A stretch of DNA of 6,003 nucleotides from contig MWEV01000264.1 in the NCBI GenBank assembly GCA_002071245.1, positions 1 through 6,003 on the forward strand, given 5' to 3'. The notes below the pieces were generated by a model. The model made no database searches. It was not told the origin of the DNA and saw only the letters and a program-made list of their open reading frames with translations. Within the stretch, counting starts at the first letter, position 1. Each line of letters begins with the position of its first letter. Source of the stretch: Deltaproteobacteria bacterium ADurb.Bin026. GTDB taxonomy: Bacteria > Desulfobacterota > Syntrophorhabdia > Syntrophorhabdales > Syntrophorhabdaceae. Positions 1 to 3,759 of the stretch are shown here, in pieces. Both the position numbers and the translations under genes were made by a program.

Positions 1-69
1 TTGTAAAGGTAGGCAAGAGAAAATTCAAGAAGATAATCTTAATATAAAATGTATATTCAGCACCGAGGG

Positions 70-299
70 TTTAGCTAACCCTCCAACCTTCTAATCTTCT
101 GTCTTTCTCCACTTGACCCCTCGAATTCTTGACTCCTTGAACCATTCGCCTTTCCGACCCCTTGGCTCCTTGAATCCTTTCTTTTCCGATTTTTAGCTAA
201 CCCTCCAACCTTCCAGCCCTCTGTCTTTTCCAACCTTCTAATCTTCTGTCTTTCTCTACTTGACCCCTTCGCTTCTTTTAACCTTCTGCTTTTCTCCAT
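70..299. repeat. Pyrimidine-rich degenerate repeat block
   Basis: This is a low-complexity C+T-rich tract; by hand count 170 of 220 bases at 81-300 are pyrimidine. It contains a 22-nt exact direct repeat (70-91 and 192-213) and a 38-nt direct repeat with one mismatch (83-120 and 230-267). The core is a 25-nt unit of the form CCAACCTTC-N6-YTCTGTCTTTY. It occurs at 83-107 and as a tandem pair at 205-229 and 230-254, with a decayed partial copy near 280-294. Between copies runs an 8-nt degenerate periodicity, CTTGANYC-like, in exact phase at 112, 120, 128 and 136 and again at 161 and 169. The reverse strand stays open for 74 codons, but the peptide is only basic repeat-derived sequence rich in R, K, S, E and G, so I do not call a gene. 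No transposase, CRISPR spacer pattern or RNA gene is visible. Confidence 0.85.
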
Positions 300-308
300 A
301 AATTGTTT

Positions 309-326
309 TTGTGAAATATTTTACTT
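309..326 (+). promoter_or_regulatory. Candidate Rex operator (ROP-like box) before rex
   Basis: The left half, TTGTGAA, matches the half-site of Rex boxes of the TTGTGAA-N4-TTCACAA type. The right half is degenerate (TTTACTT). The core GTGAAAT|ATTTTAC at 311-324 is an inverted repeat with 6 of 7 pairs matching. It sits directly before rex and its last two bases are the first two of the TTGACA -35 element, so bound Rex would block the promoter. Rex autoregulation is common in the family. The site is read by eye against a remembered consensus. Confidence 0.55.
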
Positions 327-353
327 GACACGATAAATAAATATCGATATATA
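325..353 (+). promoter_or_regulatory. Likely sigma-70-type promoter of rex
   Basis: A perfect -35 hexamer, TTGACA (325-330), is followed after 17 bases by TATATA (348-353), a 4-of-6 match to TATAAT. Transcription would start near 360, giving a leader of about 35 nt. The -35 is flanked by the Rex-box-like repeat, and the spacer and -10 lie inside a 30-bp palindrome, so the promoter looks tightly controlled. The AT-rich context means the exact -10 could shift by a few bases. Confidence 0.6.
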
Positions 354-372
354 TTTATCGATAATAAGTTAT
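331..372. promoter_or_regulatory. 30-bp palindrome plus triple 14-nt repeat at the rex promoter
   Basis: Positions 331-360 form a palindrome in which 14 of 15 base pairs match; only 340/351 fails. It is centred on the perfect ATATCGATAT at 341-350. The same stretch reads as three adjacent 14-nt direct units beginning CGAT and ending TAT, at 331-344, 345-358 and 359-372. The overlap of units two and three also creates a perfect TTATCGATAA at 355-364. The element covers the spacer and -10 of the rex promoter and lies mostly upstream of the expected transcript start, so it is better explained as an operator than as an RNA hairpin. The binding protein is unknown; it could be Rex with an altered specificity or a second regulator. 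Confidence 0.6.
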
Positions 373-381
373 CTTAATAGG

Positions 382-388
382 AAGGAGG
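382..388 (+). promoter_or_regulatory. Ribosome binding site of rex
   Basis: AAGGAGG, a near-perfect Shine-Dalgarno sequence, ends 7 bases before the ATG at 396 and fixes this start for rex. Confidence 0.85.
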
Positions 389-395
389 TTGTTAT

Positions 396-1064
396 ATGCC
401 GGGTAATAATATAAGGAATTTGCAAACAGTTAAACCTATTCCCGAACCGACATTGAGAAGGCTTCCAATTTACTATCAATATCTCAAGAAGATGTGTAAT
501 GAACAAAAAATAGAATATATCTCTGCAACTCAGATTGGAGGAGATCTCAACATAATTCCTATTCAGGTAAGAAAAGACCTCGAAATAACGGATGCAGTGG
601 GAAAACCTAAACTTGGATACAATGTTATAGAATTGATGTATGCGATCGAGAATTTTCTCGGCTGGAACAACACTACAGAAGCCTTTCTTGTAGGTGCAGG
701 CAATCTTGGCAGTGCCTTACTCGGTTATAACGGTTTCAAAGAGTATGGTTTAAATATTATAGCGGCATTTGATATAGACGAAAACAAGGTTGGAACCACC
801 GTAGAAGGGAAGATGATATTTAACATAAACAAACTCACAGATATGATTAGAAGAATGGGAATAAAGATCGGTATAATTACAACTCCTCCGGGAAATGCCC
901 AGGAAGTCACTGATATTATGATAGATGCGGGGATTTGTGCTATTTGGAATTTTTCCCACACAAAAATCAATGTACCTACAGGCGTTATCGTCCAGCACGA
1001 AAACCTTGCATCGTCACTTGTCGTGCTTTCAAAAAAGCTTGCCATGTTTCTTCAGGCAAACTAA
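396..1064 (+). CDS. rex: Redox-sensing transcriptional repressor Rex
   Basis: Rex is a cytoplasmic homodimeric repressor that binds DNA when NAD+ dominates and releases it when NADH rises, derepressing fermentation and hydrogen genes. The 222-residue protein has the usual family length. Residues 1-90 form the winged-helix domain, with the signature RRLPIYYQYL (21-30) and VRKDL (58-62). Residues 92-200 form the Rossmann domain, with the dinucleotide motif VGAGNLGSALLGY (99-111) and the acidic FDID (125-128) expected at the adenosine ribose. ITTPP (161-165) and NFSHTKINVP (185-194) match the conserved late motifs, and HENLASSL (201-208) begins the C-terminal dimer helix. The wing is unusual: after VRKDL it reads EITDAVGKPKLGYNV, whereas classical Rex proteins have a glycine-rich FGxxGxxGxGY stretch. 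The gene has its own promoter and operator-like sites and precedes the hyd operon by 315 nt on the same strand. Confidence 0.93.
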   Translation: MPGNNIRNLQTVKPIPEPTLRRLPIYYQYLKKMCNEQKIEYISATQIGGDLNIIPIQVRKDLEITDAVGKPKLGYNVIELMYAIENFLGWNNTTEAFLVGAGNLGSALLGYNGFKEYGLNIIAAFDIDENKVGTTVEGKMIFNINKLTDMIRRMGIKIGIITTPPGNAQEVTDIMIDAGICAIWNFSHTKINVPTGVIVQHENLASSLVVLSKKLAMFLQAN

Positions 1065-1085
1065 TGAATGTCTTTAAGGAGAAGT

Positions 1086-1102
1086 TTTTGTTCATAACAA
1101 AA
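1086..1102. repeat. 17-nt inverted repeat downstream of rex
   Basis: TTTTGTT-CAT-AACAAAA has two perfect 7-bp arms around a 3-nt spacer, 21 nt past the rex stop. It contains TTGTT and AACAA, as in some Rex boxes, but the half-sites are 5 bases closer than in the classical TTGTTAA-N4-TTAACAA arrangement, so I do not call it a Rex operator. It could be a regulator site or chance in AT-rich DNA. Confidence 0.4.
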
Positions 1103-1186
1103 GGATTGCTGGCTTGTATGCAGAAAAACATATTAAGCGTTTTAATTGATATAAATAAAGGCCTTTGAAAAATAACCTGTCTTTTG

Positions 1187-1258
1187 TCATGTTGGGCTTG
1201 ACCCGGCATGATAAAAGATACTGGAAAACAATGGATTCCCGCCAGAAGCATGCGGGAA
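1187..1258. repeat. Palindromic intergenic repeat element (two stem-loops)
   Basis: The first stem pairs 1187-1196 with 1202-1211 over a 5-nt loop; all ten pairs form in RNA if two G-U pairs are allowed. The second pairs TTCCCGC (1236-1242) with GCGGGAA (1252-1258) over a 9-nt loop. The wording TTGGGCTTGACCCGGCATGA followed by GGATTCCCGCC-AGAAGCATGCGGGAA resembles dispersed REP-like palindromes that I recall from many anaerobe genomes. That resemblance is from memory, and only one copy is present here. No T-run follows either stem, so it is not a standard terminator. Confidence 0.6.
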
Positions 1259-1310
1259 AGACACTGTTGCTGAGCATGCGGGAAAGACACTGTTACTGAG
1301 CATTTGGGAA
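1248..1310. repeat. 26-nt tandem duplication with a third partial copy
   Basis: Units at 1248-1273 and 1274-1299 both begin GCATGCGGGAAAGACACTGT and differ at one base (1269 G versus 1295 A). A decayed third start, GCATTTGGGAA, follows at 1300-1310. Each full unit carries GCGGGAA, so either copy could pair with the single TTCCCGC at 1236-1242, allowing two alternative hairpins. The duplication looks like slippage or recombination at the right arm of the palindromic element. Confidence 0.8.
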
Positions 1311-1353
1311 TGGCGAAGTTTCGGAGCAATTATTTAAGGTTTCAAATAATGAA

Positions 1354-1364
1354 TTATCGGATAA
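1354..1364. promoter_or_regulatory. Inverted repeat TTATC-G-GATAA before hydC
   Basis: This is an 11-nt perfect inverted repeat ending 15 bases before the hydC start and only 3 bases before its Shine-Dalgarno site. It differs by a single inserted G from TTATCGATAA (355-364) at the rex promoter, so the two may be sites for one regulator. It lies in the expected promoter or leader of the hyd operon. The motif is short and chance similarity is possible. Confidence 0.4.
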
Positions 1365-1367
1365 CTA

Positions 1368-1373
1368 AAGGAG
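1368..1373 (+). promoter_or_regulatory. Ribosome binding site of hydC
   Basis: AAGGAG ends 6 bases before the ATG at 1380 and supports that start for hydC. Confidence 0.8.
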
Positions 1374-1379
1374 CATCTA

Positions 1380-1886
1380 ATGGAAACGTTACGCAAATTT
1401 GAAAAGGTATGGGAAATTATAGATCAAAACGGAAGAGACTCTTCACGACTCATACCCATTCTGCAGGCAGTACAAGCGGAGTATCGTTATCTGCCCGAAG
1501 AAATCCTTACTTTTATTGCTACATCTGTGGGTATCTCTCCTGCAAGGGTCTTTGGTGTTGCGACCTTTTATTCTCTTTTTACCTTAAAACCTAAGGGAAA
1601 ATATCACATACGGGTTTGTAATGGTACTGCGTGTCATGTAAAAAGGTCGATGGACTTGCACAATGCACTTCAAAAAAAGCTCAATCTGAGGGATGAAAAA
1701 GACACAACCGATGATATGCTTTTTACGCTTGAGACTGTGAATTGTCTTGGCGCGTGTGGACTTGCCCCTGCAATGGTTGTAAATGAAGAGGTATATGGAC
1801 AACTTACACCGGAGAGGGCAAATGAAATTATTGACGATATCATCAATGCGGAGGCTCATAATGAACAAGACACTCATAGGCTTTAA
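1380..1886 (+). CDS. hydC: [FeFe]-hydrogenase subunit HydC (NuoE-like [2Fe-2S] protein)
   Basis: This is the small NuoE/HndA-type subunit of the soluble trimeric hydrogenase. It passes electrons between the flavin subunit HydB and the rest of the complex in the cytoplasm. The protein has 168 residues, close to the roughly 160 of Thermotoga maritima HydC. An N-terminal helical part (about 1-70) carries the family wording SRLIPILQAVQAEY...LPEE and VFGVATFYSLF (57-67). A thioredoxin-fold [2Fe-2S] domain follows, with all four ligands in place: C80 and C85 (CNGTAC) and C122 and C126 (CLGAC). It is the first gene of the operon, and its last 26 bases overlap the start of hydB, so the pair is translationally coupled. 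By sequence alone it resembles complex I NuoE; the downstream hydrogenase subunit decides the assignment. Confidence 0.92.
   Translation: METLRKFEKVWEIIDQNGRDSSRLIPILQAVQAEYRYLPEEILTFIATSVGISPARVFGVATFYSLFTLKPKGKYHIRVCNGTACHVKRSMDLHNALQKKLNLRDEKDTTDDMLFTLETVNCLGACGLAPAMVVNEEVYGQLTPERANEIIDDIINAEAHNEQDTHRL
1850..1854 (+). promoter_or_regulatory. Ribosome binding site of hydB, inside hydC
   Basis: GGAGG within the 3' end of hydC ends 6 bases before the ATG at 1861. It decides the hydB start: the same frame is open upstream to an ATG at 1783, but that extension lies inside hydC, has no comparable site and adds no family sequence. Confidence 0.8.
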
Positions 1887-3759
1887 TAAGATAAAGACAG
1901 ATTATATTGCTTGGGAGAATGCGGTACCTCACAGGGTGCTTGTATGTGCTGGGACCGGGTGTTTGGTTAATGGATCTATGAAGGTGTATGAAGAGTTTGT
2001 AAAGACAATAAAAGAGGCAAACCTTAACGTAATCGTTGAATTGAAAGATGAAGAAGGCGATGTTTTTGTCTCAAAAACAGGTTGTCAGGGATTTTGCCAA
2101 ATTGGCCCACTGGTTACGATCCTACCCGAGGGGATATTTTATACACGAGTAAAACCAAAGGATGTTAAGGACATTGTTGAGACAACCATCAAAAAGGGAG
2201 ATATTCTACACAGACTTCTCTATATTGAGCCAAATATGTTGAAGGTATGTAAAGAGACATCGGAGATCCCCTTTTATCAGAAACAGAGGCGTTTTGTGTT
2301 GGGCAATTGTGGTATGACCGACCCCGAGGATATAAGGGAATACATTGCAAGGGATGGTTATGTCTCTGCAGCACGGGCTTGTAAAGATATGAGTCCAGAG
2401 GACATCTGTAGAACGATCCTTGCGTCAGGCATAAGAGGACGCGGCGGCGGCGGTTTTCTAACTGGAAAAAAATGGGATATGGCAAGACAACAGCCGGGTG
2501 ACAAGAAATATATAATATGTAACGGCGATGAAGGAGATCCAGGTGCTTTTATGGATATGGGTATAATGGAGGGCAATCCTCACAGTATCATCGAAGGGAT
2601 GATTATTGCTTCACGGGCGATACATGCCGATGAGGGCTACATTTATGTGCGTGCAGAATATCCCTTGGCGGTCAAACGTATCCGAAAGGCAATAAAGGAT
2701 GCATATACGCTTGGTATCCTTGGAAAACGCATACTCAGTTCAGACCATACATTTAATCTTCAGGTTATGGAGGGTGCAGGTGCATTTGTATGCGGCGAGG
2801 AAACCGCGCTCATAGCATCTATTGAAGGAAAAAGGGGAATGCCGTCACCAAAACCGCCGTTTCCTTCTCAAAGTGGGTTGTGGGGAAAGCCGACAGTTAT
2901 CAATAATGTCGAGACATTATCAACTATACCGCTTATTCTGAGTGTAGGTGTTAACAAATTCCGCGAGATGGGTACGGAAAATTCACCAGGTACAAAAACG
3001 TTTGCAATTACAGGTCACGTTCTAAATACAGGACTTATTGAGATGCCTCTCGGATCGACCTTAAGGGATATGATATACGGTGTTGCCGGAGGTATTACAT
3101 CGGATGATGGTAAGCCGATGGCGGACGGTTTTAAGGCAGCCCAGATAGGCGGTCCTTCAGGGGGTTGTCTTACAAAGGAACATCTCGATTTACCAATTGA
3201 TTTTGATTCTGTTAAAGAGGCTGGAGCAATGGTTGGTTCGGGTGGACTTGTTATTATGAACAAGAATACATGTATAGTCAGCGTTGCAAGATTTTTCATG
3301 CAGTTTACGCAGAGCGAATCATGTGGTAAGTGTGTGCTGTGCAGGGAAGGCACTAAGCAGATGCTTGTCCTGCTTGATGATATTATAGAAGGAAGGGCTA
3401 CAGAGGAGACCCTCAAGATACTCGAGGATCTTGCAACTGCTGTTCAGAAGGGTTCTTTATGTGGTCTTGGAAAGACGGCGCCGAACCCGGTTCTGTCGAC
3501 CCTCAACAATTTCCGTGATGAATATGAAGCGCATGTAAAGTACAAATACTGTCCAACCGGTAAATGCAAGGCATTGACCAAATTCACAATCGATGAGAAT
3601 TTATGTAAAGGGTGTATGCTTTGCGCCAAGAAATGCCCTGTTAATGCAATTACAGGAGAGAGAAAACAGGTGCACAGGATTGACCCAATTATATGTATCC
3701 GTTGTGGGGCATGCATAGAGAGCTGTACCTTTGGTGCAATAAAAGGAGAAAAACTATGA
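1861..3759 (+). CDS. hydB: [FeFe]-hydrogenase subunit HydB (NuoF-like, FMN/NADH-binding)
   Basis: HydB is the NADH-oxidising flavin subunit and the proposed site of electron bifurcation in HydABC complexes. From the start at 1861 it has 632 residues, close to the roughly 626 of T. maritima HydB. An N-terminal thioredoxin-fold [2Fe-2S] domain has C29, C34, C75 and C79. The NuoF core has GRGGGGFLTGKKW (193-205) and CNGDEGDPGAF (220-230) for NADH and FMN binding, then GAGAFVCGEETAL (305-317). An SLBB-like segment follows (about 377-410). The NuoF-type [4Fe-4S] site is C488, C491, C494 and C534. H558 with C564 and C569 (CPTGKC) fits the zinc site I recall from HydB structures. The C-terminal ferredoxin tail holds two [4Fe-4S] motifs, C582/C585/C588/C592 and C612/C615/C618/C622. 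That tail and the N-terminal domain separate HydB from plain complex I NuoF. NAD versus NADP preference cannot be read from the sequence. Confidence 0.93.
   Translation: MNKTLIGFNKIKTDYIAWENAVPHRVLVCAGTGCLVNGSMKVYEEFVKTIKEANLNVIVELKDEEGDVFVSKTGCQGFCQIGPLVTILPEGIFYTRVKPKDVKDIVETTIKKGDILHRLLYIEPNMLKVCKETSEIPFYQKQRRFVLGNCGMTDPEDIREYIARDGYVSAARACKDMSPEDICRTILASGIRGRGGGGFLTGKKWDMARQQPGDKKYIICNGDEGDPGAFMDMGIMEGNPHSIIEGMIIASRAIHADEGYIYVRAEYPLAVKRIRKAIKDAYTLGILGKRILSSDHTFNLQVMEGAGAFVCGEETALIASIEGKRGMPSPKPPFPSQSGLWGKPTVINNVETLSTIPLILSVGVNKFREMGTENSPGTKTFAITGHVLNTGLIEMPLGSTLRDMIYGVAGGITSDDGKPMADGFKAAQIGGPSGGCLTKEHLDLPIDFDSVKEAGAMVGSGGLVIMNKNTCIVSVARFFMQFTQSESCGKCVLCREGTKQMLVLLDDIIEGRATEETLKILEDLATAVQKGSLCGLGKTAPNPVLSTLNNFRDEYEAHVKYKYCPTGKCKALTKFTIDENLCKGCMLCAKKCPVNAITGERKQVHRIDPIICIRCGACIESCTFGAIKGEKL
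3743..3748 (+). promoter_or_regulatory. Ribosome binding site of hydA, inside hydB
   Basis: AAGGAG at the 3' end of hydB ends 7 bases before the ATG at 3756. It selects this start over an in-frame ATG at 3693, which lies inside the hydB ferredoxin tail. Confidence 0.85.

Larger units (their letters stand above)
1065..1379. other. Intergenic region between rex and hydC, rich in repeats
   Basis: No established gene lies here. From left to right it holds a possible 34-codon ORF (1064-1168) whose ATG overlaps the rex stop, and an inverted repeat at 1086-1102. Next come a palindromic repeat element with two stem-loops (1187-1211 and 1236-1258), a 26-nt tandem duplication (1248-1299) and an inverted repeat just before hydC (1354-1364). 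Neither stem-loop is followed by a T-run, so I see no canonical intrinsic terminator for rex. I could not identify -35 and -10 elements for hydC with confidence, although a promoter is expected in the last 100 nt. Confidence 0.6.

Noticed and set aside
1..94. Possible 3' end of an upstream + strand gene
   Set aside because: Two frames are open from the left edge: one to a TAA at 45-47 (ending KFKKIILI) and one to a TAA at 92-94 that runs into the repeat. Either could be a C-terminus, but the pieces are too short to choose between or to recognise.
75..299. 74-codon reverse-strand open frame
   Set aside because: The frame lies wholly inside the pyrimidine-rich repeat. Its peptide is repeated basic low-complexity sequence (RQKIRRLE twice) with no family resemblance, as expected when a repeat happens to lack stops.
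1187..1211. Intrinsic terminator for rex
   Set aside because: The stem-loop is reasonable, but TAAAAGATA follows on the + strand and no T-run lies beyond it on the reverse strand. It fits a palindromic repeat better.
725..1329. Reverse-strand open frames across rex and the downstream gap
   Set aside because: They are antisense to a well-supported rex gene or read through the palindromic repeat, and their products show no recognisable motifs.
1341..1353. TTCA-N5-TGAA inverted repeat as a Rex box before hydC
   Set aside because: The half-sites point the opposite way from GTGAA...TTCAC and the outer bases do not match, so it is not a Rex site. I found no other classical match between 1065 and 1379.
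1380..3759. Complex I fragment (nuoE-nuoF) instead of hydrogenase subunits
   Set aside because: The N-terminal [2Fe-2S] domain and two-cluster ferredoxin tail on the NuoF-like protein, and the H-cluster protein overlapping it downstream, identify HydC and HydB. No other nuo genes are present.
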